The position numbers and the translations under genes are program-made. Positions 35,024 through 46,866 of a stretch of 56,234 bases of DNA are shown piece by piece (position 1 is the stretch's first letter; each line of letters opens with the position of its first letter). The stretch spans positions 257,082 to 313,315 of the forward strand of contig NW_019091454.1 of NCBI RefSeq assembly GCF_001949145.1, written 5' to 3'. Under the pieces are notes generated by a model. It was given only the letters and a program-made list of their open reading frames with translations. It did not search any database and was not told the origin of the DNA. This DNA is from Acanthaster planci. Lineage: Eukaryota > Echinodermata > Asteroidea > Valvatida > Acanthasteridae.

Positions 35024-37090
35024 CCCGTCTCAAGCGGAACATTTAGACTTACTGTTAGGATTTCTGATCATATGAATCTCACTTAGATTTGACTTCAGTT
35101 TGACTTATGTCTTATTTGTAGGTTGCAAGAGGTTTGCTTGCATAACCTGATGAGTGCCCTGGCAGGAAGTCATGGCCACAAAACTATTCCAGCATCCTAA
35201 CCGTCTTTGGGTACATTCTTTCCCCAAATGACTCATTGTCGGCCTTTAAAATTCACTTCTGCAGACCTAAGCTATATCACCATGCCGATGCTAGTCAGTG
35301 TAGAGGAAGGATCCACCAAAGCATCAAAGAAGTGAATGAGGGGTACAACTGCTCTCAGTTGTTCATTTGTGAGCATTCTTCACCTTGTCATCTTGAGTAA
35401 CCCTTAATGTGCAGTGCCTGAATTTCCTGAATGTCATTCATCATGTCTGTGAATGTAGATCATCCCTGGAGGTTGGAACTTGCACTGCTTTATGACGGGC
35501 TGCAAAACCCATTCTGATCGAAACGAGTGGCCTTTCCTCCAATCTTTGATAATGCAACCCTTGACTCTTCTGATTTCATAAATCATCCTACTGGAATTAC
35601 TGCCAAAGGCAATCAGAGTGGGAAGTGAGAGCTTTTACACATTTGCTGAGCAGCAGTAGGAGGCCACATATTTCACAGCATTTATTCGTAGACAATCTGG
35701 TCGAGGTTCCACCATATTGAAATGACTGTTGTCTGCTATAATTGTTCGCTGTACACGTACATGTATGTGGAAAAATTTCATTATTGACTGGGAACAAAAA
35801 CACAATCCCGATTAGCTGTGAATGATGACCCAGGGCAAGGTCCAAAGGGGCTGATTAAGCCTGTGCTACTCTATTTAAGGAACATCCTGTGCCTGAGCCA
35901 GTACTTGATAGATTTAGGTGTAGCAGTTCGCTTTCCAGTTCTTTACAATGGGGGCTCACCAGCCTGCAGCAAGGCTGGGGCCGAAGAAATGGGTCTCAAA
36001 ACAAGGCTTTCAAAATGAAATAATGAAGCCTCCCTATGTCACTGACATTTCCTTTTGAGTTGACATTTTGAAGTGAAGGTAAAGAGAAATTTGAAATGTG
36101 TACAGGAGCTGGACAACAAGAAACTATGTGCAGTTGGAGCCATTGTAAAATGTGCAGGTGCCAAACCATAAGAAACAAAGACACACTTCAGTTGTTTTAG
36201 TTCGTTATGGGGCTAGTTATAGGGCTAATGCTAACATTTTCATTTCTATGAATGCAAAGATGGATGATTTCTTCAAAGGGTGGTGTAAACCATAATACCA
36301 AGGGCTATAAATCAGGGTTTACAAGGACAAAATTATTCAGGATCAACTTTCGGAATTACCTTTTATCGTTCTCTTGACTCGGGCCTCAGATGTGATTTAT
36401 ACACTCTTTGTTCTGATTCACAGATCTAATGTTTTTCAGTTAAGGTAGCTAATCTATTCATTTCAGCTAGGATTATTTGAAAGATAATGTATTTTCAAGC
36501 ACATGTACACCATGTACATTATTGTTAATTACATGTAGATTACTTTTTTTTCATATTTTAATTAATCATACGTTACCATGGCATAACTTGTCCGTGGGAT
36601 TATTTGTCAAACACCAGCTAGCTTGATGTATACAGTATTCATCTGTAAACGTATTTGTCAACTTGTTTTAATAGGAGAGCAATCATTGTTTTCAAGTGAA
36701 AATTTTACAGAAACAGAATAATAAATCATTTTCACAAATATGAAACAAAAGTTTAATTTCATTACCGATACTGGAAAACATTGGAAAAACAAAACTGAAT
36801 AAGCCAACTTTGCCACACTTAAAATTAATTGAACTTTTTTAATAAAAAAAAGGCAGTTGATTGATGCAGCTCCATTGTACTTTGAGTGTTTTCTATTAAA
36901 TGCTGCTTGTACAAGACTCATCTGTGCCACATCACAGCCACGCAGCTCTGCTAAATACGGACTTCTTAATTGTTGCAATACTAAATTTAAACCAACTTAG
37001 AAAATCACACTTTTGCACCTACAGGCATCGTTAAATTTCTCATTAATATCTTATGAAAACATAAGTATAACATTCCTAATTTATATTGTA
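35024..37090. other. Intergenic DNA, no gene recognised
   Basis: AT-rich with scattered short frames. A minus-strand frame at 36850-36978 (QQLRSPYLAELRGCDVAQMS) has a protein-like look but no match that I know. TACATG patches are sparse here. Confidence 0.4.
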
Positions 37091-37097
37091 TTATATG

Positions 37098-37266
37098 AAG
37101 CTCTTACCGGTGTGCAACAGAACTTGTGTGTACACTTGACATGCACATTCTGCCATATCCCTCTGGCATAGGTCTCCCCACAGTTGTACATCAGATGCTT
37201 GTTAGGGATGACATCACTGATGCTGCCTTGTTGGCTCCTTTTGTTTGAGCAGACAGTAAATGAATA
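37098..37266 (-). CDS. Unrecognised Cys/Trp-rich exon candidate
   Basis: Minus strand: after a possible acceptor (cttgatatcag) the frame stays open for 56 codons (PSHWYSFTVCSNKRSQQGSI, then ISDVIPNKHLMYNCGETYAR, then GIWQNVHVKCTHKFCCTP) up to a good donor CCG|gtaagag at about 37098. It has no ATG near its start, so it would be an internal exon, and it contains six Cys and two Trp. I do not recognise the family. No partner exons were found in the 37.3-42.8 kb stretch or below 37 kb. The cysteines suggest a secreted or metal-binding domain, but that is a guess. Confidence 0.35.
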
Positions 37267-38337
37267 CCAATGGCTAGGGCTGATATCAAGTCAGTTACAA
37301 GTTAACACAAGTCACTGCAAGTCAGGTATAAGTCATTGAGTCCTTAGTCAACACACATGCCATTTAAATGAGCTGTGATAAAAGCATTCCTTTGTTACTG
37401 TTTACCTCTCATTCTGACTCAGGATTTGCAAATGACTTATAAACTGACTTGTGCTTGACTTCTGACTGATTTGATTCCAACTGTGTCAATGGTCCCTGGT
37501 ACAGAGTATGGCTTACTCATCAAAGCTCTAGCTGCTATTGTATGTGTAATGCTGAGGGACAAAGAGGCGGTCTTGCAAGCTTGTGAATTCCTTTTCTATG
37601 GCTGTTTTTAGTTCAACATGCGGTATCACTGAGACTCTTCCATGTTTGCAGCATGTTTTGTATCACTTAATATACGTTGGGTAAGGGCAAACCCATTATA
37701 TAATGCACACATGAATTTTAAGATTTGTGCAACATGCATGAGCACACAAGAAAATCCTACACCATCAGTTGGTATATGCATCAGGGTGGAGTCGTCACTA
37801 GAGTATGTTGGTGTCAGCCTGTGACTTAAGTGGATTTCGGCACACTATCCTTATGAAAATCACTTGCTTTAAATTCACATGAATCACGTGACCCTTTCTT
37901 CCAGTCGAAACTGGAAGTGGGCTTATTGTTTAAAAGTGGTAATAGGTATTAACTTGTTTTCATTGGTGTTAGCCGTAGGGGTATAGTATTCTTCAAAACA
38001 TCTACTGATGATGTCACGTAATTGTCGAGCGCCCTCTAGCGACCGGTTGAAAATTTTGAAAACGGATCTTGCATAAATGTCTGGCAAAGTTTGTCAGAAT
38101 CCCCTGAAAATTGACGTTGATGATGATCAGTACCCAGTTGACACATGTGAAAGTTGGGGCCGATGACGTCATCACACTGGAAGTTATGATTAAAAAGTCT
38201 TTTAAGTCTTCAAAATTCCCTAAATTCCCTAATTCCACATGTGGTGCAGATTTGTATGGAACGCCAAAAGACCAAAATGTTTTAAATCCAATAAAACCTA
38301 TTCCATGCTGTTTTCTGGATAAAAACATTGTACTGTA
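37267..38337. other. Non-coding stretch with CAAGTCAG-type inverted repeats
   Basis: Around 37285-37335 there are repeated (C)AAGTCAG / AAGTTAACACAAGTCA phrases; around 37430-37475 their reverse complements occur (GACTTATAAACTGACTTGTG...). This looks like a degraded foldback element of about 190 bp. The rest shows no gene. Confidence 0.4.
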
Positions 38338-39012
38338 CATATCTGATTGGGTTGAAACCTTGGAGGTAGCTACTACATGTAGGAAGGGGTTTGTTAAAGA
38401 TCACTGACTTAATGTACATAGTAGTGACGTCGAGAGATGACAAATAACGTGACATTAAAGGTGCACTCTACAACACACTGTATCTTGTGGAGTACATGTC
38501 CAATTGGGTTTAAACCTTGCAGATATCTAAAAAAGGGAGTGATTTAGTCGAATATTGACCTGATGTGATGGTGACATCAAGTGGTCACATGAAACGGGGA
38601 GTGCTTTAGACCAACACTGACCTGTTGTAGTGATGACGTCATTGTGGAACAAGTCACGTGACATTAAAGTTGCACTCTTTAAAGCCCTATATCTCCTGAA
38701 GTACATGTCCCATTGGGTTGAATTTGCAGATGAGCAGAAAGGGAAGTGTTATAGATGAAAATTGACCTCATGTGATAATGTCATCAGATGAGAAGTCAAG
38801 TAAAAGGTGCACTCTTTAACCCTCCTATGCTTTGGTGCATTCTTGACACAGTTGTCCTATCAGTCCAATTTCCCATATGTGTCTGTGTACTGGGGGAAAT
38901 CAACTGGAAGGCATTTTTTACTGTTTTTGACGGTTAAAACACTAGGAGGGTTAAAGCACTTTATTTCTTCAAGTGCCTGTCTGATTGGGTTGAAACTGAA
39001 CCCAATCAGTCA
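38338..39012 (-). repeat. ~155-bp degenerate tandem repeat, block 2 (inverted)
   Basis: The reverse complement of the block-1 core (ATTGGGTTGAAACCTT-like) recurs near 38344, 38503, 38705 and 38977. The companion phrases are GACATTAAAGGTGCACTCT, ATGATGACGTCATC and AGTACATGTCC. It is the same family as 17960-18910 in opposite orientation, on the other side of BCS1L. Confidence 0.8.
38816..38954. mobile_element. TTAA-flanked MITE (piggyBac-like) inside block 2
   Basis: TTAA at 38816-38819 and 38951-38954 flank 131 bp whose ends are inverted: CCCTCCTATG... and ...ACTAGGAGGG. Without the insert, one TTAA would give GCACTCTTTAAAGCACT, matching the intact paralogous repeat unit GCACTCTTTAAAGCCCT at 38672. 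The TTAA target and CCC termini are the piggyBac hallmark. There is no coding capacity. Confidence 0.82.
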
Positions 39013-42000
39013 TGATGAAATAATTACACCATCAGGTTTGTGCAGTGATTTAATTCAAATTTACAAAAGAATGTGAAAAAGCCCTCTGTTCTGCTGGCAA
39101 ACAGACAGATGAGCTCTAGTTCGACTCACTAGTGTAATGTAATAAAACATTCAACAGCTGTATGAGATGTAGTAGACGTACATGATGGATGTGCATTTTC
39201 ATTTTTCTATACATCAAATTACATTCTCATTGATTCTGACATGCTTCCATAGCAAGGCAAAATTGGGGTCGTAACATTAATGGCACTAAGGGCCTGCATC
39301 TCAATAAATGCATTTTGCTTGTTTAGTAAAATATAATACAGAACAACTGAGAAGTATGTTAACTCAGATTGTCATTTTAGAGCTTAGAGGTTTCTTAAGG
39401 CTTTCAAGCTACAGTGCCTTGGATGCTTTTGAGGAATCCTTGGTATCAGTACCAGAAAAACTTAAACACAATTTTGATGGAGGGAAAACATCTGTACTGA
39501 ACACCTGGAGCAAATTTACCCACATTTTCATTATAGTTTCTGGCAATTACAAATAATTTCTCCAAGCACAACTGGATTGCATAATATTGTTGGAATGTGT
39601 TATGTTCAATTTTTTAACAAGAGAAACTTCCCATTGTCGTCTTAAAAACCATTCACAGTAAAACCAACAGGCCCATACTGTGAAACAATATGCAGCTGGG
39701 ATGCCAAAAAGGGGCCCCTGGCCTGGCAAAGAAAAGCAGAAAAAAATACATGTGTAAATAAACAAAGTATATTTTAATAATAATTTTCTTTCACACTGTT
39801 TTAGTCTGTTTAAAACTTGTTTCACGCCTGTTCTTAGTGGTTCCAAATCCATTAAGTCAAACCATGTTTTAAAAATATATTTCCAATAGGATAAAATATG
39901 TTTCATTGCTGCTTAAACTGGATGAGGATTTGGTAAAGGTGATTGTTGCATGGTGTGTGTTTTAATTGTTATATTACTCACTTAAGTATTTCATTTGTTT
40001 AGTTACCTTCTTGCTTTTTCATGTACGTGCACTCAGACTTGGGCTTAAATGTACTCGGGTGCTTTTGGACTTGGACTCATCACAGTGTATTTGTACTTAG
40101 ATTGAGGACTCGACTCCCAAACACACTACAAATGAGTGAATTCAATTTTCTCTGGTGAAAATATGTGGTACTAAATATCAAAAGACATAAAAAGGCAACA
40201 AAATTCTTTAATTTTGGTTCTTGTCTAACACAAAACAAGAATAACAAGCTCATGATAAACCTTTTAATAAGTTTATCACAAGTACAAAAACTCCCTAAAT
40301 ATGACACATAGATGTAAATCTGATGTCCAGACAGCTATTTAGTTGAAGAATGAAAAAACGTATTTCTAATTAGAATAGCCAACGGGCAATTAGGAACAAT
40401 TTCAACACTTAAACTGCTTGATAATTACTCCCCTAAAACAGAGTTGAAGTTATACTGCAGATCAATTCACAGAGGTGTGCCATATATACATGTACTATAG
40501 CAAGAGATACAAAGTGTCCAATGGAAGTCTGCAAACATGTTTTTATGTAACTGCCTTGAAACCAGTTCTATTCTTATAACAGTGACCTTGACCGATGCTA
40601 TTAAGACCCAAATATTTAAATAAACTTTATCTCAATATAAAAAAAAGAAGAGACAAAAGTCGTCCAACCAGCCTAAAATCTACCCATGCGCTCTGGGGAA
40701 CTTTATCAAAATTAAACAGACTGAAGTCAAATTCATGTTTTGGCAATAATTATGTACTGTACTTATAAGGGTTCTGGTTTATGTGTCACTGTTATGAGTG
40801 CTGTATGTATTCAAACATAAAAAAAAAAATACAGTACATCAAGATGTAACTTAACTCAGTGCTCATAAAAACTTCCAAGCCAAACAAAATAACAGCAAAA
40901 AAGTATTTTCGAATAATATTACAATCATCTCTTTCCAAATACAGAGGTTGTGCATTGCTGGTTTCTCAGAGGCTTTTTATTTTCATATCGTTACGATAAA
41001 AACCTAAAAAAAAAACTTTACTGGAGCGTATTCCAGAGGAAGAAATAGCCTCCAACCTGATTTCATACATATAAGGCCTATTCAAGGTAAAAACAAGTGG
41101 TTCAGATTCCCAACAAATACATGTACGTACACATATCAATATAGTAGGCCAGCACTTGGCTGGATAAAAAAATGTGACGATATGACGTCACTTTACAAGC
41201 CATCTATTTCTGCACGAAGGTAATCAAGCATATCAGGCATGACTAAAAGCTGTCTATAGTCGGACAGTAATCTTCTGCTCTGTGGGCTGCAAAGGAGAAC
41301 AACATTTGCAATAAACTGCAAAGAAAATGTTTTTAACAGTCATCAAATGAACTTCAGTTGCAAAAAGTTGGATAAAAAAAGTGCACACTTTGCAAAAACA
41401 TTGATGTGTGTAATCCAAGCAATAGTTTATGGGGGAAAAAATGTACCTGTAGCTTGTCTCATTATCCCTGCAGGCTTCTTGCAAACTTTATAAAAGTATA
41501 TTGTACATATGCTAGTACGTGTATGAAACATATAGGCTAACATTCCAAACACAAGTTCTATAAATGCTCTGTACAATGATCTGCACAGCAATATTAACAT
41601 CAAACTAGTACTCATTTCCAGGCCTATCATCTAATGTTTTTAGAAATCAAACTTACAGTGGAAATCCCTTCCAGTATGTAAGTTTGTCACAGAATTACCC
41701 ATAACAAAGTTAACTTACTTCCAAGTTCAGTTCTTTAACTGCATGATTTTTAAAAACTAGCAAACAAACTCAAACAAAAATTTCCTGAAAATCAGACTTT
41801 TGGGCAATAAAATAAATCAGGTGTTCACCTTCTCCCATAAAGGACTATATTAAGAATCATGTAAGGCCACACTTCTGTAGAACTTTTCACATTTAAAACA
41901 CACCGCATGGCAACACAACCCCAAAAAATGATGTACACATGGATGCAAGACTAACTTTTTAAACTTCCACATGAGGGCAACCTGACAGTTTCGAATTATA

Positions 42001-42828
42001 GCCAAGGCTGAATGGTAACTATTAATAAGTTATTCAGAAATGTATAAGTGTACACTGTACACCAAAATGGCCAATACAACCTTGATACTTTACAGTACCA
42101 GAAGTTTGGAAATTTTTTAATGGACAATGGACCACCCATCATTTTGTACATTTTTCTGTTTGAAACAACAAAATTGCTTAAAAGCTTTAGACTAAAGGAA
42201 TAAATGTGTGCTTAGCGGGTCTTAAACTTCATTTAAGACTACGGTAGACAATCAGGGTTTTTTGTGTCAGAAAGACAAAACTTTTCATACATTTCATAAT
42301 TTCAAACATCCCTCTAGCTGTGCTGAGGTACATGTACACAAACGTGCTTCTTGCCAGAAGTCATAAACACTCTTCTTATATGGAGATTGGCATGCAGCTG
42401 CCAGGTGCATTTACTGCATGGATGGCAAAGAACAACTTGTGGTCAGCCAAGGCCATTTGTGCGCATGCGTGCATAATTATGAAGTCATTAGTGAAAAGGT
42501 CTATGGTCTACTCAACTTTTAACTTGATGACATAACCACATTCACTCTATTCTTATTTCTGACACACATTCACACAGTTTCACACGCCATCATACCCTAC
42601 ATTGTGTGGACTTCTTTTGTACAGAGGTCCACACTATGTATGCCACACCTGCACAACCCTGCACATACAATTTTTGTACGTGTAACTACATGTACTGAAT
42701 GTGAATTAAAAGATCAAATAATCTGATAGCAATTTCTTGAAAGTACAGATCCAAAGAATTAACTATACGAATTCGCCTGTGCTTGAATTGTGTAGTTGAC
42801 TTATGTTCAGCATGCTTTGCCCTGTCAA
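39013..42828. other. Intergenic DNA between block 2 and PIGZ
   Basis: AT-rich. It contains a GACTTGG/GGACTTGGACTC-type patch near 40030-40115 and few TACATG patches. No protein-like exon recognised. The PIGZ 3'-UTR must lie in its right part, but no poly(A) signal was placed. Confidence 0.45.
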
Positions 42829-44525
42829 TCACATCACTGGGTCTTCGATGTGTGGAACAATTTGAACCATTTCTGCTTTGTACATGTTCAATGAGAACAT
42901 TGTCTGCCACTTTTGCAGACTTTTTTGATTACGAAAGCTTCTGTGTGGTTCTGCAACACAAGTGTAAGCTGGCATGAACTCTGGCAAGTCTTCCATACTA
43001 ATATGAGGGAAAAAACTTTTCACTAATTTGAAGTTGTGTTTCACTCCAAGACGACAGAATACAGGGTCCAGAGATGCTGGTGCAAACACATAGACTTCTT
43101 TTTTGAAAAGTCTAGGAACTGGAGTGTGCTTGGAACTAAGAAGATTATTAACCGTAGAGCTAAGGACAAGTCTATCAGCTCCCATAAGATCATGAATAGT
43201 CATTGTGTTTGACAACTCACCTGGTTTGAGTGTGGGTTTGTTCACTGACAAGACAGATGAGACAGACTGATTATACAGGGCCAGGTGTCGGGGAGGCATG
43301 TACGTGTGATAATACACAAAGTGATATTGTATTGGTGTCTGAGCTGGTTGTGACACTAAACTGTGTGTGTGCATAATACTTGGAATAACACCTCCTTGAT
43401 GGACAAATCCAAACATTATACAGCCAAGTACATTCCAAATAATCCATGGGACATTGGGAATGAAAGCACCGGACATAACAAATTCTGCATACAGCAAGAC
43501 AAGTGGCACCAATAATGGGACAATGAATCTTGGCTCATGGTGTGGCACTATAGACACAAGAAAAAGAGGAGTCACAAAGCAAAGGGCAAAGAATGCACGG
43601 CTACTGGATCCTGCAAAACCAGTGGATGTTGTCTGAAATCTCCCTCTGACTAACGAAAAAACCTCAGATACAAAACATATGACAAGTGGTAGGCATAACA
43701 TTGGAAGATTGAATAATGCATGAGTGATTCTCGAATTGAAACCATGCCTGGCTAGGTTATGCATATCAAGGTTATACAATAAGCAATTGAGTGGAGTAAC
43801 TGTCACATTTTTAAACAACAGATCAAAATTTAAACTTCTGTAAAGGAGCTGTGGATTGGTCAACACTGCTGAGTCTAAAGTACCATAGTATATTGAATCT
43901 ATTAAGACATTTGAGACTAACATAGTCAAACATCCTGGCAACAATGCAAGACAGTTGCTGGTAACTTCACGTATTGCATGTACTCCAAACTCAAATGCTG
44001 ACCCAGTTAACCAAAATATAAAAGGAATCAAAGCAAAACAGGGAAACGTCACTCTGTTAAAAGTTGCTTCAACAATGAAAACACCTATCCAGAATGCATG
44101 ATTTGGCCTGCCTTCTGTATTTTTGGAGGGGGTTGATTTGAACTGGTCTAACCTGGAATCCACTACAAGTAACAGCAAAAGAGAAAATGCCATTGTTTCA
44201 TAGGAGTTGGAGAAGGTTCTTGTGTAGTACACCAAAGTCACATAAGAGCTGGCAAAGATAGTAAGACAGATTTCTGCTTTCATTTCAAGTAACTTGCAGA
44301 TTGTGTAGATAGGGTAATCGATGCACAGGAGAGAAAGCATGGCCATCATCAGACGTGGGAAGACCAGCAGTGTGTATGGACTCAGGGGCATAATCCCTAC
44401 AGCATCAGCATACTGCAGTACCTTCATCGTTAGTCCACTTGTGATATAAGGAAAGAAGACACTTCGTATGGGTCTTGTGGAGTTAAAATCCCAGGTACGC
44501 ACGACGTTCAGTCCAATTATATCAC
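42829..44525 (-). CDS. PIGZ: PIGZ exon 2 (bulk of the protein)
   Basis: A single 1697-nt coding exon from acceptor cttatttgcag to TGA at 42829-42831. An in-frame ATG further upstream (44571) lies in the intron and would lose the HPDE motif, so it is not the start. The C-terminal third (after about residue 420) is soluble and less conserved. Confidence 0.94.
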
Positions 44526-45377
44526 CTGCAAATAAGAAATAGGACACCCAGGAAATTATTGGTCTCAGCACAGGAATGGGTGTAATTATTTGCCTGCAGA
44601 CTAATACTTGAAGGATTTATAATCAAAATGTTCTTGGAAAATGTTTGATGCAATGACAACCATCCTCATAGTAGAAACTACTTTGAATGGTACATGTATA
44701 TTCATGTACAAAATTTATTAGAAACCTCATATTACAGGTACATGTAATTGGTAAGTACAGTAATTCATATTTCATTTATGCAGTAAAATACTCTTCCAAA
44801 CTGTGAAATATAATTAGCTTAAACCAAAATGTTGTACTAACTTCAAAGCACAAGTGGAAAGAATGTATAATGTATACATATCGGAATACATACGGTACAT
44901 ACATGTACATGTATGAAACTTATAAATGAATTCCTGCAAAGAACAGTTTTGTCCATGATGCCCAACAATCCCTACCCCCTGGCATGGTTTTGTTCTTGAT
45001 CATCTTAGACAGTTTTCACCCTCCGTTCATAGGACCTTAATTCTTAACCCTGCACAGACATTTACATGTAGTTACCTTTTTTCTAATATACATGTACATG
45101 TAGGTGATTGCCCCCCAACTACCTACTTATAAAATGTTTTTCTATTGAATGCACAACCTGTGGGACTGGCTATCAGATTTGTTGGGACCATCCCTCATAC
45201 ACATGTAAGTGTATGTTTGGTAGCAGGATCATTTAACTTACCTGCCAATGGTTCCGTGTTTTGAAAGAACTCATCAGGATGGATGTAACCATTCATGGGC
45301 CATAAGCAAAGCAGGATCCGCACAACAACAAACAATGCCCAGATTGTGTAGCCCATACTTGCAGAACAGAGCTAGGA
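42829..45377 (-). CDS. PIGZ: PIGZ-like GPI mannosyltransferase 4 (GT22 family)
   Basis: Joining exon 1 (45356-45242) and exon 2 (44525-42829) gives 603 residues; human PIGZ has 579. Seen: an N-terminal membrane segment, HPDEFFQNTEPLAGDIIG (residues 26-43, with the HPDE acidic motif expected of GT22 catalysis), RSVFFPYITSG, many hydrophobic helices, IDSIYYG, HNLARHGFNSR, and HHEPRFIVPLLVPLVLL (367-383), the second GT22 signature. Known role: in the ER membrane it transfers a fourth, alpha-1,2-linked mannose from dolichol-phosphate-mannose to the third mannose of the GPI-anchor precursor (yeast Smp3). PIGB and ALG9/ALG12 are relatives, but the HPDEFFQ...EPLAxDI(I/L)G block and length fit PIGZ best. 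No frame damage is visible. Confidence 0.93.
44526..45241 (-). other. PIGZ intron 1
   Basis: A 716-bp intron, gtaagtt to tttgcag, with TACATG patches (44899-44915, 45090-45104). No other content recognised. Confidence 0.85.
45242..45377 (-). CDS. PIGZ: PIGZ exon 1 (start and HPDE motif)
   Basis: ATG at 45356; 115 coding nt encode MGYTIWALFVVVRILLCLWP, then MNGYIHPDEFFQNTEPLA. Donor GGCAG|gtaagt. A 21-nt 5'-UTR piece precedes it after a good acceptor (cttcctacag), so another untranslated exon lies upstream. Too short to appear as an ordinary ORF. Confidence 0.92.
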
Positions 45378-45523
45378 CTGTAGGAAGAGAAAAATGGACA
45401 TAGAGTTACAGATAAAGCATTAATAAAATAAGACATGGCAAAGTAATAAGTTCCAAATACTCCAGCTTCTTTAAGGTTGAGGGCTTCCTTATCCTCTCAA
45501 TTACCGCATTAAGATACTTGTAC

Positions 45524-45667
45524 TTTCATGCTCCTTCGCTATGCTGATACGCATGAAAAACAGTTTCGTGCTTTACACTGACTCTAAAAGGAGGAGACAA
45601 GAATAGAATAGCATTTCAGTCATTTTATTGAGACAGCATGGGAATAGGGACCTGCATGCATTACAAT
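45524..45667 (-). repeat. DIRS-like copy A, 3'-side terminal repeat (R2)
   Basis: TTTCATGCTCCTTCGCT... through TTTCAGTCATTTTATTGAGACA and CCTGCATGCATTACAA. The same ~143-bp sequence, with scattered differences, recurs in the same orientation at 49373-49514. Direct, non-LTR-type repeats are known from the PAT/Ngaro branches of tyrosine-recombinase retrotransposons. Confidence 0.8.
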
Positions 45668-46049
45668 CTGAATATCCAAAATACATTTAATAGCAACAAA
45701 ATCACCCACTTGTACAAAAATACTGCTAGCCAAAGCCATGATAGCCCTTCAACAGCCTCGGTGGCTTCACAACATCATGGCTAAACTCTAGCCTTAGTTA
45801 ACAATTAAAAAGCTTACAGGCTGCAGTCCGCCATTTGCCTCAAAAGCAATCTTATTAATTTGTCAAATTACGTTCTGTACAATTTACACATGTACTGCAG
45901 AAAACTCACAAAGGTAACATAAATTATACAGCTTTGGCAACCATAAGACGCAAGCCTAAATCCACATCAACATATCAATTCTTAGCCATTTTTGTTTTCC
46001 AATGATCTTATTACATGATTAAATATTCGAGGACATTGCTTAGAGCAAG

Positions 46050-46322
46050 TCAAGTGGCTCCTCCTGATCTTAAACTGTGAAGACCGTAATCACTAGCATC
46101 TGTAATGTTAATTGATTTGAGAGCATCTACAAATAATTCTCTGCACCTAATGTACGTTAGTGGTTTATTCTGAGTACGCTTGGAAGATTTAGTGGAAGAG
46201 CAAAATGTAAGGGGGCTAAAAATAAGCTTGTTGTCCCCAATACATATACCAGATCTGTGAAAGAATCTTAGCAAATACAAACTGACAAATAATTTTCTTG
46301 AGAAAACAGAAATAAATGACAT
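46050..46322 (-). pseudogene. DIRS-like copy A: tyrosine recombinase C-terminal part
   Basis: It ends in YGLHSLRSGGAT, the H-x-x-R box of tyrosine recombinases, followed at once by TGA. The final catalytic Tyr box is not readable in this frame. The upstream box-I Arg region is missing or shifted. Confidence 0.8.
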
Positions 46323-46423
46323 ATTACCTTGCCTGAATATATCGGTTTTTGAGTTGGGGATACAAATCTTAAAACCTTTCCCGTTGGGTAGAGCCGTAAT
46401 GATTGCATTTCATTTCAGCAATT

Positions 46424-46729
46424 TCACTGTGTCTTAACAATACAACATACATACTTTATACACACATAACATGCAGTTCGAAGCTGCCTCAGAGAACAAT
46501 CGTCTTTGGCAAAGATGTCCAATATTTTCTTAAGTTGCTTCAAAGTTAAAGGAACCTTTTGAGCTGGAGGCTGGTGAAGATCTTTTCTGAAACTACACAG
46601 CATTTGTTGAACAATAGAAGACTCTACAGGATTGGTGTAAACATTCATTAAGGAGTGAAGCCACTTGATTGTTGACACCATCAGAATTGGACCTGGACTT
46701 GATTTCAGAAAAATAAACTGCCAAAACAT
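46424..46729 (-). pseudogene. DIRS-like copy A: recombinase N-terminal (core-binding) part
   Basis: It aligns by eye with copy B 53061-53405: WLHSLMNVYTNPVESSIVQQ here, WIHSLVNANPNQVDSPIVQQ there. Helical, SAM-like fold expected from the family. The frame breaks before the catalytic box I, where copy B reads RHEEM. Confidence 0.75.
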
Positions 46730-46866
46730 CTTCCCTTATTGGAAACAAAGGACACAAGTTATTCTCAAACAACCACTTTATAAAACATCAACACTTGTAA
46801 AAACATGAATTACATGTACATGTGCCCTCCGACATGGAAGCAATAGCCTCGTACAACAACTGCTCC

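Noticed and set aside
43454-43636. 60-codon plus-strand frame inside PIGZ
   Set aside because: Antisense shadow of a well-supported coding exon.
44526-44571. ATG at 44571 as the PIGZ start
   Set aside because: Exon 1 at 45356 supplies the conserved HPDEFFQ motif with matching splice phase, so the extra codons are intronic.
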